Of a DNA stretch of 9,570 nt, positions 1 to 7,578 are shown piece after piece. Source of the stretch: CAIVND01 sp035532075. GTDB taxonomy: Bacteria > Actinomycetota > Acidimicrobiia > Acidimicrobiales > Bog-793. Where the stretch lies: positions 1 through 9,570 of the forward strand of contig DATKRV010000052.1 of the NCBI GenBank assembly GCA_035532075.1, given 5' to 3'. The stretch's first letter is position 1. Each line of letters begins with the position of its first letter. The position numbers and the translations under genes were made by a program. A model generated the notes under the pieces. The model was not told where the DNA came from, ran no database searches, and saw only the letters and a program-made list of their open reading frames with translations.

Positions 1-1
1 C

Positions 2-1000
2 GAATCACCCAACTCGAGACTCAAAGAGCGCGTCAACATCGGGGGCTATCCGGTCAAGGAGCTGGGTGGTCTCGTCTGGGGCTACCTCGGTCCACTCCCG
101 GCACCGGTGCTTCCGCCATGGGACTTTCTCGTCTGGCCCAATTCCGTGCGCCAGATAGCAGTGACGATCATCCCGTGCAACTGGCTGCAGTGCCACGAGA
201 ACTCCGCCGATCCATTTCACACGATCTATCTGCACGGACACTTCTTCAAGTACATCCTCGAACGCGATGGTTTGATGCACGAACGCAAGGCAGACGGTGA
301 CGTGCACCGCTCGGCACGCGAGATCGAGCGCAGCGTCGGAACCGACCATATTGTCTTTGCGCGCGACCAATATGGCTTTCGTAAGGGCGTGCACTACAGC
401 GTCGAGCGCGGCGCCGACCGAGACTATGACTTCTGGCACCAGTACAACATCTTCCCCTACTACTCGCGCGGCGCGGGAGGACTGCGTTCACAGGTCAACA
501 TGCGCGTTCCGATGGACGATACGCACACCTACCATCTCAACTATTCCCTCTTCCATGCTCCGGGCATCGAGGCGCCGAAACAGGACTCGATTCCCTATTT
601 CCATGCGCCGATGTACGACGAGGAGGGAAAGCCGATCCTCGACTACGTGCTGGCACAGGACATGGCGGCATGGTGTTCACAGGGAGCCATCACCGATCGC
701 ACGAAGGAGACCTTGGGAGCAACTGATCTTGCGGTGATCGAGTTCCGAAACATCATCGACGAACAGATCACTGCCGTCGAAGAGGGTCGAGATCCCGTCA
801 ATGTGTTTCGCGACCCAGACGAACTCGGAGAGATCGTCAACCTCGAGCCGGCGATCGGATCGAAGATGACCTTCGGTGGTGGACGCGAACGCATCCACGA
901 CGGCTACTACCGAGATGACGCCGACCGCTACAGCCCGGCGATGGATCTCGCATCCGATCTGTCAAGACGTGCCTGGGAGGCCGGAGCCTACAAGTCCTAA
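2..1000 (+). CDS. Rieske-type ring-hydroxylating oxygenase, alpha subunit (5' end off window)
   Basis: Partial gene, open at the left edge; 332 residues are visible, ending in TAA. The visible part is the catalytic C-terminal domain of a Rieske non-heme iron oxygenase, which inserts oxygen into (or O-demethylates) aromatic or cyclic substrates. The mononuclear iron site is present: NWLQCHENSADPFH...LH, with bridging Asp70 and ligands His73 and His78, and a later QDMAAW segment supplying the likely third ligand, Asp220 (numbering of the visible fragment). The Rieske [2Fe-2S] domain must lie upstream of the window, so truncation cannot be judged. The reading frame is intact back to base 2; the GTG at 107 is an internal Val codon, not a start. 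Its closest relative here is the gene at 8337-9570: only 12 differences in the first 84 aligned residues. That paralog has QDMAAWW where this one has QDMAAWC. General resemblance is to LigX-like O-demethylases and phthalate 4,5-dioxygenase-like enzymes; the substrate is unknown. Confidence 0.9.
   Translation, partial: ESPNSRLKERVNIGGYPVKELGGLVWGYLGPLPAPVLPPWDFLVWPNSVRQIAVTIIPCNWLQCHENSADPFHTIYLHGHFFKYILERDGLMHERKADGDVHRSAREIERSVGTDHIVFARDQYGFRKGVHYSVERGADRDYDFWHQYNIFPYYSRGAGGLRSQVNMRVPMDDTHTYHLNYSLFHAPGIEAPKQDSIPYFHAPMYDEEGKPILDYVLAQDMAAWCSQGAITDRTKETLGATDLAVIEFRNIIDEQITAVEEGRDPVNVFRDPDELGEIVNLEPAIGSKMTFGGGRERIHDGYYRDDADRYSPAMDLASDLSRRAWEAGAYKS
167..210 (+). repeat. 44-base perfect inverted repeat, left copy
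   Basis: This block inside the left oxygenase gene is identical to the reverse complement of 9139-9182. It encodes the conserved stretch IIPCNWLQCHENSA plus the start of the Asp codon at the mononuclear iron site. It is the longest exact match I found by eye between the two paralogous genes, which are similar throughout. Confidence 0.9.
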
Positions 1001-1085
1001 CGGGGCCGACGAGTCCTTGTGGCACCAGCTCTCAACTGCCATCCACGCGCGACCAACTCGCGCCAAGTTGTGCGAATCGGAGCCG
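1001..1085. other. Convergent intergenic region
   Basis: These 85 bases separate the stop of the rightward oxygenase from the stop of the leftward FAD/Fe-S oxidoreductase. No strong terminator with a T-run is visible. Two weak hairpins can be drawn: CAACT/AGTTG around 1054-1070, and CCGCT/AGCGG at 1083-1101, the latter overlapping the TAG stop of the leftward gene. I see no gene here. Confidence 0.5.
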
Positions 1086-3998
1086 CTACTCGGGAGAGCG
1101 GTCGCCCCCGGGCGTGCCATCGACACACAGCGCATCACGGAGGATCTGGGCGAGATGCCTTGGGCGATGCGAACTGAACTCCGCGATCTGGGTTCGACAG
1201 GAGAACCCGTCTGCGACGACGGCAAGTGGCGCCTCGCCGTCATCCTCGGCGCGGGCAATCCTCGAGAGCACCGAGCGCTCGCCGATCGCGCGCGACAGCG
1301 CATAGTGACCCTTTTCGAACCCGAAGTTTCCCGCAAGTCCACAGCAGCTCGTCTCGGTCTCGACCAAGTCTGCGCCGACGAGGCGAAGCAGCGCCTCCTC
1401 GTCGGCATACCCCGTCGTGGCGCGTTGGTGACAGTGCACCTGGGCGAGATAACGATCTCCCGAACTCAATAAAGGACGCGAGGGCGATTGCGCCAGAATC
1501 TTTGCCACATGTTCACCGAGCGAGCACACCCGCGAGGCGATCGCCAATGCCTCGTCATCATGTGCGAAAAGTTCCGTGATCTCGTCTCGCATCATCGAGG
1601 CACAGCTCGGTTCGAGCACCACGATCGGCGAGGATGACGAGGAGAGCGCGCCAAGCGATGTGATCGTCGCGCGCAGCGCCGCACGGGCCCGGTCGAATTG
1701 GCCGGTGGAATACCAGGTCAACCCGCAACAGATCTCCCCGCTTGGAATAACCGCCTGCTCGCCGAGCGCGCCAAGGACTGCGAGCGCGGCCTCGCCCACC
1801 TCCGGCGAGAAGTAGTTGGTGAACGTATCGGGAAAGAGAATGACTCCCGGTGCATCCGGATTCTCGCGGGCAATTCCTTGCAGGGTGTGTTTGGCGAACT
1901 TCGGAAGTTCCCGCGCCTGGTCGATTCCTCCGAGGAACTTCGCCAACGGTGCGAACGGAGAGGCGAGCAGCCGATTGGCGAATCCTGCGATCGGCAGGGT
2001 CCTCCTGGCGAGCACTGGAAGATATCCGAGTGCGTAGTGCGAACGCGGACGCAAACGTCGCTCGTAGTGGTGTGAGAGGAACTCCGCCTTGTACGAGGCC
2101 ATGTCGACACCGACTGGACAGTCAGATGCACATGCCTTGCACGAGAGACACAGATCTAGCGCATCCCTGACCTCCTTTGATCGCCAGCCATCGACGATCA
2201 GGTCGCCCGCGAACATCTCTGAGAGAAGACGCGCGCGCCCACGGGTCGAGTCACGTTCGTTGCGCGTGACCTGGAAGCTCGGACACATCGCACCTCCATC
2301 GAGTCTGCGACACTTGCCCACCCCGACACAGCGCCGCGCGCTGCGTTCGAGATCCCCGTGATCCACCTCGAGTGCGAGGTGCGGGTTTTGATTGATCGTA
2401 CGCACCGGAATGCGGATACGAAGATCCGCATCAAGCGCTCGCGGAGCGACGACCCTGCCGGGATTCATCTGTGCGAAGGGATCAAAGATCTGCTTGAACT
2501 TCGCGAACGCCTCGAGGATCACCCTTGGATACATCTTTCCGAGCAGCTCGCTACGCGCCTGACCGTCCCCATGTTCGCCCGAGAGCGATCCCCCGAAAGA
2601 GACCACGAGATCCGCCGCCGCCTCGATGAAGCGTCGGAAATCCCGACGTCCATGGTTGGTCAGGAAATCAAAATCGATGCGGATGTGCATGCATCCCTCG
2701 CCGTAGTGGCCATAGTGCATTCCCTGACGTCCATGCTCGGCCAACAGTGCATCGAAACCGCGCAGATAGTCACCGAGATGCTCTGGTGGAACCGCGGCAT
2801 CCTCAAAGCCCGGCCATGCCTCGGAGCCGTCAGGAAGGCGCGTCGCGAGGCCCGCGCCATCCTCGCGAAGACGCCAGATCGCACGTTGTTCGTCAAGATG
2901 CTCCGCGACCGCCGCCCCGATCGGCACCGAGGTGTGCATCACCTCGCGGACGAGCTCATCGGCTCGATGGCGCGCCTCAAAGGGCGTATCGCCTCCGATC
3001 TCGAGCAACAGCCACCCCTTGCCGGCAGGCAGGAGCCTCGCACCTGCGCCTGCACTGGTATTCCTTGCAAGCGCGACGAGGCGAGCATCGAGGCCCTCGA
3101 TGGTGAGCGGTCGATGAACGAGCAGCTCCGGGACAAAATCGGCCGCGATGTAAAGGTCCGGGAATCCCAGCACCACGAGAACTCTCGACCGTGGTGGTGC
3201 GACAAGTTTCAACGTTGCTTCGAGCAAAGCGACGCAGGTACCCTCGGTCCCCACCAGCGCGCCAGCAAGCGACCCGCCGCGTTCGGGAAGAAGATGGCCG
3301 AGGCCATATCCCGATACGCGGCGCGGCATCGGTGGACCCATCTCGGTCCGGATCACGGACTCATAGCGCGAGAGGAACTCCTTGAGACTCCGGGAGAGCC
3401 CGACGGCAAACTCCGATCGATTGTTCGCCAGTTCGTCGAGCGTGGAAAGATTGATCACCTCGCCCGAATAGGTCGCGGCCCGCAGCGCAATCACATTCTC
3501 GTCGGTCTTGCCCCACGGCAACGAATGCGCTCCACAGGCATTGTTGCCGATCATTCCGCCGATCGTGCATCGATCGTGCGTTGAGGGATCTGGACCGAAC
3601 CTGAGCCCGTGGCCGGCCACCTGACGCTGGAGTTCATCGAGCACCACACCGGGCTGAACACGCGCCAGCCTCGCCGCCGGATCAACTGCCACGACGTGGT
3701 CGAAAAATCTCGAATAATCGATCACGATCCCCGACCCGACCGCCTGACCTCCCGTCGATGTTCCTCCTCCACGCTGGACGATCGATACCCCGTGATCGCG
3801 CGCCTTCGCGAGCGTTGCAAGTACATCCTCCTCGGATCGTGGAAAGACCACCCCGAGCGGAACGATGCGATAGTTCGAGGCGTCGGAGGCAAACAGCGCA
3901 CGGGCTGAGAGCGATGAATCGACCTCCCCCGAGATCGAGGAGGAGAGCGCGGAAAAAAGCGATCGATCGCGCTCTGACAGATCGGCTTTGGCATTCAT
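1086..3998 (-). CDS. FAD-linked oxidase / iron-sulfur fusion protein (YdiJ / D-2-hydroxyacid dehydrogenase type)
   Basis: A 970-residue three-part oxidoreductase that probably oxidises a D-2-hydroxy acid (lactate, glycolate or 2-hydroxyglutarate type) and passes electrons through Fe-S clusters to an acceptor. N-terminal FAD_binding_4 domain: RGGGTSTGGQ at 76-85 and GGMIGNNACG at 147-156. Then an FAD-oxidase C-terminal domain with HYGHYGEG at 428-435 and GEHGDG at 474-479, the metal/substrate-binding motifs of D-2-hydroxyacid dehydrogenases. Next a ferredoxin-like segment: Cys557, 563 and 572, then CxxCxxCxxxCP at 617-628. The C-terminus carries two CCG-type cysteine-rich motifs: CC757-758 with Cys799, then HCH855-857 with CC885-886. 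Length is close to E. coli YdiJ (about 1000). ATG start, with a modest AAGG 10 bases upstream. It lies 21 bases after the riboflavin kinase on the same strand, so they are probably co-transcribed. No key residue is obviously missing. Exact substrate is inferred only at class level. Confidence 0.9.
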   Translation of the reverse strand: MNAKADLSERDRSLFSALSSSISGEVDSSLSARALFASDASNYRIVPLGVVFPRSEEDVLATLAKARDHGVSIVQRGGGTSTGGQAVGSGIVIDYSRFFDHVVAVDPAARLARVQPGVVLDELQRQVAGHGLRFGPDPSTHDRCTIGGMIGNNACGAHSLPWGKTDENVIALRAATYSGEVINLSTLDELANNRSEFAVGLSRSLKEFLSRYESVIRTEMGPPMPRRVSGYGLGHLLPERGGSLAGALVGTEGTCVALLEATLKLVAPPRSRVLVVLGFPDLYIAADFVPELLVHRPLTIEGLDARLVALARNTSAGAGARLLPAGKGWLLLEIGGDTPFEARHRADELVREVMHTSVPIGAAVAEHLDEQRAIWRLREDGAGLATRLPDGSEAWPGFEDAAVPPEHLGDYLRGFDALLAEHGRQGMHYGHYGEGCMHIRIDFDFLTNHGRRDFRRFIEAAADLVVSFGGSLSGEHGDGQARSELLGKMYPRVILEAFAKFKQIFDPFAQMNPGRVVAPRALDADLRIRIPVRTINQNPHLALEVDHGDLERSARRCVGVGKCRRLDGGAMCPSFQVTRNERDSTRGRARLLSEMFAGDLIVDGWRSKEVRDALDLCLSCKACASDCPVGVDMASYKAEFLSHHYERRLRPRSHYALGYLPVLARRTLPIAGFANRLLASPFAPLAKFLGGIDQARELPKFAKHTLQGIARENPDAPGVILFPDTFTNYFSPEVGEAALAVLGALGEQAVIPSGEICCGLTWYSTGQFDRARAALRATITSLGALSSSSSPIVVLEPSCASMMRDEITELFAHDDEALAIASRVCSLGEHVAKILAQSPSRPLLSSGDRYLAQVHCHQRATTGYADEEALLRLVGADLVETETSCCGLAGNFGFEKGHYALSRAIGERSVLSRIARAEDDGEAPLAVVADGFSCRTQIAEFSSHRPRHLAQILRDALCVDGTPGGDRSPE

Positions 3999-4019
3999 AC
4001 CGATCCGACCTTGACCCGA

Positions 4020-4412
4020 TTATCCGTGGCGGGGTAGCGCGGTGAGCAGGCGGACGCGCGCGACATCGCGACGGATCTGGTCGACAAGCTCCTCGACCGT
4101 TTCGAATCGACGTTGGTCGCGTACCTGTTCGGTGATCTCGACCCGAAGCCGCTCACCGTAGAGGTCGCCGTCAAAGTCAAGCAGGTGTGCCTCGACGAGA
4201 CATGTTCCCGTCTCGTCATAGAACGTCGGCCGATGACCAATCGAGATTGCCGCGACGTAGACCGTGCCCTGCTCGCGGGTGACATATCCGGCGTACACAC
4301 CCTCATCGGGCAGTGGCACCGACTCGTCTCCGAGCACATTGGCAGTCGGAAATCCGAGCTCTCTTCCACGATGGTCTCCCGATACGACGATCCCCTCAAC
4401 GACGCTTAGCAT
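4020..4412 (-). CDS. Stand-alone riboflavin kinase (flavokinase domain only)
   Basis: A 130-residue protein matching the C-terminal flavokinase domain of bacterial RibF, which phosphorylates riboflavin with ATP to give FMN. Visible motifs: GRELGFPTAN at 16-25 (nucleotide/Mg loop with the PTAN signature), GVYAGYV at 38-44, SIGHRPTF at 57-64, and EAHLLDFDGDLYGE from 74, where Glu74 is the expected catalytic base. The tail VRDQRRFETVEELVDQI matches the usual domain end. The family in bacteria is normally a bifunctional protein of about 300 residues with an N-terminal FMN adenylyltransferase. That half is absent, and an in-frame TAG lies 12 bases upstream of the ATG, so it is not simply a missed longer start. 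The protein appears complete as a kinase domain. It sits directly before a large FAD enzyme, suggesting local cofactor supply. The kinase-domain assignment is firm; physiological role is inferred. Confidence 0.88.
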   Translation of the reverse strand: MLSVVEGIVVSGDHRGRELGFPTANVLGDESVPLPDEGVYAGYVTREQGTVYVAAISIGHRPTFYDETGTCLVEAHLLDFDGDLYGERLRVEITEQVRDQRRFETVEELVDQIRRDVARVRLLTALPRHG

Positions 4413-4418
4413 TTTGCG

Positions 4419-4449
4419 ACCCTAGCAAGCCAGGCCTGTCCGGGGTCAA
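4419..4449 (-). promoter_or_regulatory. Candidate leaderless promoter of the riboflavin kinase
   Basis: On the minus strand, TTGACC (4444-4449) is followed after 19 bases by TAGGGT (4419-4424), which ends 6 bases before the ATG. A TAnnnT -10 element at this distance is the usual arrangement for leaderless mRNAs in actinobacteria. No Shine-Dalgarno sequence precedes the ATG. The 19-base spacer is longer than ideal. Confidence 0.4.
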
Positions 4450-4493
4450 ATCACCATCGATACCCCCGTGCGGTGCACCGGAATGCCCGCCAG

Positions 4494-5738
4494 TCAGCTT
4501 CGCCGCCAACTGAACTGCACGATGAGCAGTGCCAAAAGTACGAGACCAGAGGCGACCGCGAAGGGAACAACGGGATCGATGCCGAACAGCACTCCACTGA
4601 TCGCCGCGGCAATGGCCGTCGCGGCGGTGCGTGAGGTGCCGACTACACCCTGGGCGGCTCCCTGATCATTGACTCCAACCGACTGCGTGACGATCATCAT
4701 CGCCGAGGGCCCACCGAACACGGCGCACACCGCCTCGACCGAACCGAGACCGATCAACAAGACGACTGCATGCATGAACGGATAGAGCACTGCAAAGCCC
4801 GCAGAGATCAAGATGGAGACCATCGCCAACCGTTTACGGTTGACCCGTTCGGCAACCCTTCCCGCCGGAACACTCAGCGCCGCAAAGGGTAGGGCAAAGA
4901 GCGTCCAGGAGAGTCCGATCTGAAAGGTCGTCGCGCCCCTCGCATCGAGCAACAGCGTCCAACAGGACTCGTAGGCACCGCCGAGGAAACCCAGCGCGCT
5001 GAAAAAGGCAATCGCGCCGATGAGACCGCGCGTGAAGATGCTGACGTTCTGGTTCCGATGCAAAAGCGAGACGATGCGCGCGCTGATGAAACCCTCCCTG
5101 GTCGCGATATCGTCAATCGGCCCAAGCTCGAGGGTGACTGGTTCTTCCCGTTCGGGTTGAGCCATCCGCGACGCCATGCGACCCATCGGCAACCATGCTG
5201 CCAGCGCGGCAATGCCAGCGGCAACGAACAGCTCTCGAATCGAACCAAGTCCGGCGAGCGAGCCGAGAAGTGGACCGATCGCGAATGCGCCCATCTGGCT
5301 TGCATAGATCGCCCCGAAGGCACGCCCCTGACGTTCGAGGGGCACCCGGGATCCAATGATCGCCCCCTCGGCGATGCTCGCCGCGCTCGATCCGATTCCC
5401 TGCAATCCGCGAAAGACAATCGCGAATCCGGGACCTGTGGTGAGAGCGAATCCAATACTGCCAATCGCGAAGACGACAAGGCCGGCGAGCAGCACCGGGG
5501 GGGCGCCAATCCGGTCAGCGAGGCGCCCCACGGGGTACTGGGTCACCACACTCGCCGCAAAAAACGCCGCCATGACGACTCCGACGAGCCCCGGACTTGA
5601 TCCGCCCCTTCTCAAAAAGCTCGGCAAGAGGGGCAACATCGCGCTCGAACCGACAAAGAGCAGGAAGTTCGACAGAACAAGCGCGACGATAAAGCGCTGG
5701 TTGACGCTCGCCTCGCTCGTTTTCGCTCCCAACGGCAC
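4494..5738 (-). CDS. MFS transporter, DHA1-like drug/metabolite exporter
   Basis: A 414-residue integral membrane protein, about 12 predicted helices, of the major facilitator superfamily; likely a proton-coupled exporter in the cytoplasmic membrane. The first helix is FIVALVLSNFLLFVG. Loop 2-3 carries motif A, GRLADRIG at 71-78, and the second half has the pseudo-repeat GRVAERVNRKR. A charged central loop (about 193-240) separates two six-helix halves. The start is GTG: an in-frame TAG lies just upstream and no better start precedes the first helix. A TAGCGT element 6 bases before the GTG supports a leaderless start there. The gene is divergent from the DHA2 exporter and lies 81 bases upstream of the riboflavin kinase, with a possible internal promoter between. 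Substrate cannot be told from sequence. Confidence 0.87.
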   Translation of the reverse strand: MPLGAKTSEASVNQRFIVALVLSNFLLFVGSSAMLPLLPSFLRRGGSSPGLVGVVMAAFFAASVVTQYPVGRLADRIGAPPVLLAGLVVFAIGSIGFALTTGPGFAIVFRGLQGIGSSAASIAEGAIIGSRVPLERQGRAFGAIYASQMGAFAIGPLLGSLAGLGSIRELFVAAGIAALAAWLPMGRMASRMAQPEREEPVTLELGPIDDIATREGFISARIVSLLHRNQNVSIFTRGLIGAIAFFSALGFLGGAYESCWTLLLDARGATTFQIGLSWTLFALPFAALSVPAGRVAERVNRKRLAMVSILISAGFAVLYPFMHAVVLLIGLGSVEAVCAVFGGPSAMMIVTQSVGVNDQGAAQGVVGTSRTAATAIAAAISGVLFGIDPVVPFAVASGLVLLALLIVQFSWRRS

Positions 5739-5744
5739 CAGAAC

Positions 5745-5750
5745 ACGCTA
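5745..5750 (-). promoter_or_regulatory. Candidate -10 element of a leaderless start (DHA1-like exporter)
   Basis: TAGCGT on the minus strand ends 6 bases before the GTG start, the same geometry as before the riboflavin kinase. No good -35 hexamer is visible at 16-19 bases. Confidence 0.35.
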
Positions 5751-6010
5751 GGCATTCCCTGCCCGATTCTCCAGTTCCCCATCGACGGGTCATCCATACC
5801 GGCCCGACGAAGATGACCGATCCCGCGAGACTCGGACCGGAACGAAAATACTCCGACAACGGGAATAATGCGCTCTTCGATGACGTTGCTCATTGCGTAT
5901 CCCGGAGCCCCTCAACCGAGATCCTCTCGGCCCGAAACCCCTATGTCTGTCTCCAGAGCTATTTTCGAGAACCAGTACTGGAACTGAAGTCTTTTCCATA
6001 TCGACAAACG

Positions 6011-6015
6011 AAGGA
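6011..6015 (+). promoter_or_regulatory. Ribosome binding site deciding the DHA2 exporter start
   Basis: AAGGA lies 3 bases before the ATG at 6019. The spacing is short, but it is the best Shine-Dalgarno in the upstream open frame, which continues without a stop back to a TTG at 5893. Confidence 0.5.
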
Positions 6016-6018
6016 ACG

Positions 6019-7521
6019 ATGACAACACAGACAATGCCGACAGCGCCAATCGATCAAGAGCCCGATCCTCTCCGCTGGTGGGCACTTGGCGTCATCGCGT
6101 TCGCGCAGTTGATGGTCGTGCTCGACGCGACGGTCGTCAATATCGCGCTTCCCTCCGCACAGCGCGATCTCCACATCTCGACGCTGAACCGTCAGTGGGT
6201 AATCACGGCCTACACGCTCGCGTTCGGTGGACTTCTTCTCCTCGGGGGGCGCATCGCCGACTTTGTCGGGCGCAAACGAATATTCATCATCGGTCTGATC
6301 GGTTTTGCCCTCGCGAGTGCGCTTGGCGGCCTCGCGCAGAATCAGGAGATGCTCTTTGCTGCACGCGCGCTCCAGGGAAGTTTCGGCGCCCTGATGGCGC
6401 CAGCTTCGCTTTCACTGCTCACGGTCACCTTCACCGAAACCAGGGAACGCGCAAAGGCCTTCGGGGTTTACGGCGCGATCGCAGGAGGGGGGGCCGCGAT
6501 CGGACTCATCCTCGGCGGCGTCCTCACACAATACGCGACCTGGCGGTGGTGTCTTTTGATCAACACCCCGATCGGCGTGGTCGCCGCGTCGGGCGCGATC
6601 CGGTTCATCAAGGAGAGCAAGGCACACGGCGACACCCGGTACGACCTGCCAGGTGCTCTCAGTGCGACCATCGGACTCGTCGCGCTCGTCTACGGCTTCA
6701 CCATGGCAGATCAGGATGGCTGGAGCTCTCCGACCACGATCGGCTATCTCGTGGCCGCGATGGCACTGCTCGTTGTTTTCGTCCTGATCGAGCTTCGGAC
6801 AAAGCACCCGCTCCTCCCTATGCGCATCCTCGAAGACCGTAACCGAGGTGGGTCATTCCTCGGATCGTTCATGGCCGGCGTCGGGCTGTTCGGAATGTTC
6901 CTCTTCCTTACCTACTACCTCCAAGGAACCCTCGGCTACAGCGCGCTCAAGTCGGGGATCGCCTATCTCCCTTTCTCCGCCGGAATCATCTTCGCGGCAG
7001 GAATGGCAAGCAAGCTATTGCCAAGATACGGCCCGCGCCCATTGATGGGGAGCGGATTCTTCGCCTGTTCCGTCGGACTCGCGTGGCTCATCACGATCGG
7101 AGTCCACAGCTCGTACTGGGCGCATGTCCTCCCCGCCGAGCTGATCATGAGCATCGGACTCGGATTCGCGTTTGTCTCACTGAGCAGCACTGCGCTGATC
7201 GGCGTGGCAGATCATGATGCCGGGGTCGCAAGTGCGATGGTCAACACCACCCAGCAGGTCGGGGGTTCGCTCGGTACGGCGCTGTTGAACACCTTTGCCG
7301 CATCGGCAACAGCGAGCTATCTGGTCGATCACGTCGGACATCATCGGCCCTCGAAGGCAATCGCCCAGGTGGCGCTGGTGAGCGGATACCACCGGGTGTT
7401 CTCGATCAGCTCCGTCATGTTGCTCGGCGCGTCGATTGCCTGCTTCGCGCTCGTCGAACCGATCAAGCGACGCCGCTCACGCGCGACTGGGCAAATCCTC
7501 GAGCAGGCACTCGCCAACTGA
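6019..7521 (+). CDS. MFS transporter, DHA2 (EmrB/QacA-like) 14-helix exporter
   Basis: A 500-residue membrane protein of the 14-helix drug:H+ antiporter family 2, expected to export hydrophobic or amphipathic compounds across the cytoplasmic membrane. Signature motifs are clear: LDATVVNIALP in helix 1 (motif D1), GGRIADFVGRKR between helices 2 and 3 (motif A), ARALQGSFGA in helix 4 (motif B), and GAIAGGGAAIGLILGG in helix 5 (motif C, typical of antiporters). Length fits the family. ATG at 6019 was chosen because it has an AAGGA just upstream and is followed by a short polar N-terminus before helix 1. The open frame extends further to a TTG at 5893, but that would add about 42 residues with no family likeness. 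Another ATG at 6034 is possible. The gene ends 57 bases before a convergent gene. Substrate unknown. Confidence 0.92.
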   Translation: MTTQTMPTAPIDQEPDPLRWWALGVIAFAQLMVVLDATVVNIALPSAQRDLHISTLNRQWVITAYTLAFGGLLLLGGRIADFVGRKRIFIIGLIGFALASALGGLAQNQEMLFAARALQGSFGALMAPASLSLLTVTFTETRERAKAFGVYGAIAGGGAAIGLILGGVLTQYATWRWCLLINTPIGVVAASGAIRFIKESKAHGDTRYDLPGALSATIGLVALVYGFTMADQDGWSSPTTIGYLVAAMALLVVFVLIELRTKHPLLPMRILEDRNRGGSFLGSFMAGVGLFGMFLFLTYYLQGTLGYSALKSGIAYLPFSAGIIFAAGMASKLLPRYGPRPLMGSGFFACSVGLAWLITIGVHSSYWAHVLPAELIMSIGLGFAFVSLSSTALIGVADHDAGVASAMVNTTQQVGGSLGTALLNTFAASATASYLVDHVGHHRPSKAIAQVALVSGYHRVFSISSVMLLGASIACFALVEPIKRRRSRATGQILEQALAN

Positions 7522-7533
7522 GCCAAACGATTT

Positions 7534-7554
7534 TGCCACGGGTTCGCGTTGGCA
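7534..7554. terminator. Possible hairpin between convergent genes
   Basis: TGCCACG and CG(T)TGGCA pair as a 7-base-pair stem with one bulged T and a 6-base loop, 12 bases after the stop of the DHA2 exporter. It is preceded, not followed, by a T-run on the plus strand, so if it works it is not a classic intrinsic terminator. The 57-base convergent gap (7522-7578) holds nothing else I can see. Confidence 0.3.
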
Positions 7555-7578
7555 CCTCGCTGCAGCGTTCGAGGCGCG

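Larger units (their letters stand above)
5739..6018. promoter_or_regulatory. Divergent intergenic region between two MFS exporters
   Basis: These 280 bases must hold the promoters of both exporters. No regulator gene and no convincing small ORF is seen. It contains the candidate -10 of the leftward gene (5745-5750), a perfect 10-base palindrome CCAGTACTGG at 5972-5981 that could be an operator half or core, and an AT-richer stretch around 5841-5870 including AATAAT. No clear -35/-10 pair was found for the rightward gene. Confidence 0.5.

Noticed and set aside
107..1000. Left oxygenase as a complete 297-residue gene starting at GTG 107
   Set aside because: The frame is open to base 2 and the upstream codons align with the paralog, so the GTG is internal and the gene is cut by the window edge.
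2358..3584. A 408-codon open frame on the plus strand opposite the FAD/Fe-S oxidoreductase
   Set aside because: It lies wholly antisense to a well-supported gene, has no recognisable domain, and is explained by GC-biased codon use of the true gene.
4471..4480. Perfect palindrome CGGTGCACCG between the kinase and exporter genes
   Set aside because: Only 10 bases, GC-rich and without a T-run or a second copy; not enough to call an operator or terminator.
6078..6842. A 254-codon open frame in another frame inside the DHA2 exporter
   Set aside because: Arginine-rich, low-complexity translation typical of a frame-shifted shadow; the exporter frame has all family motifs.
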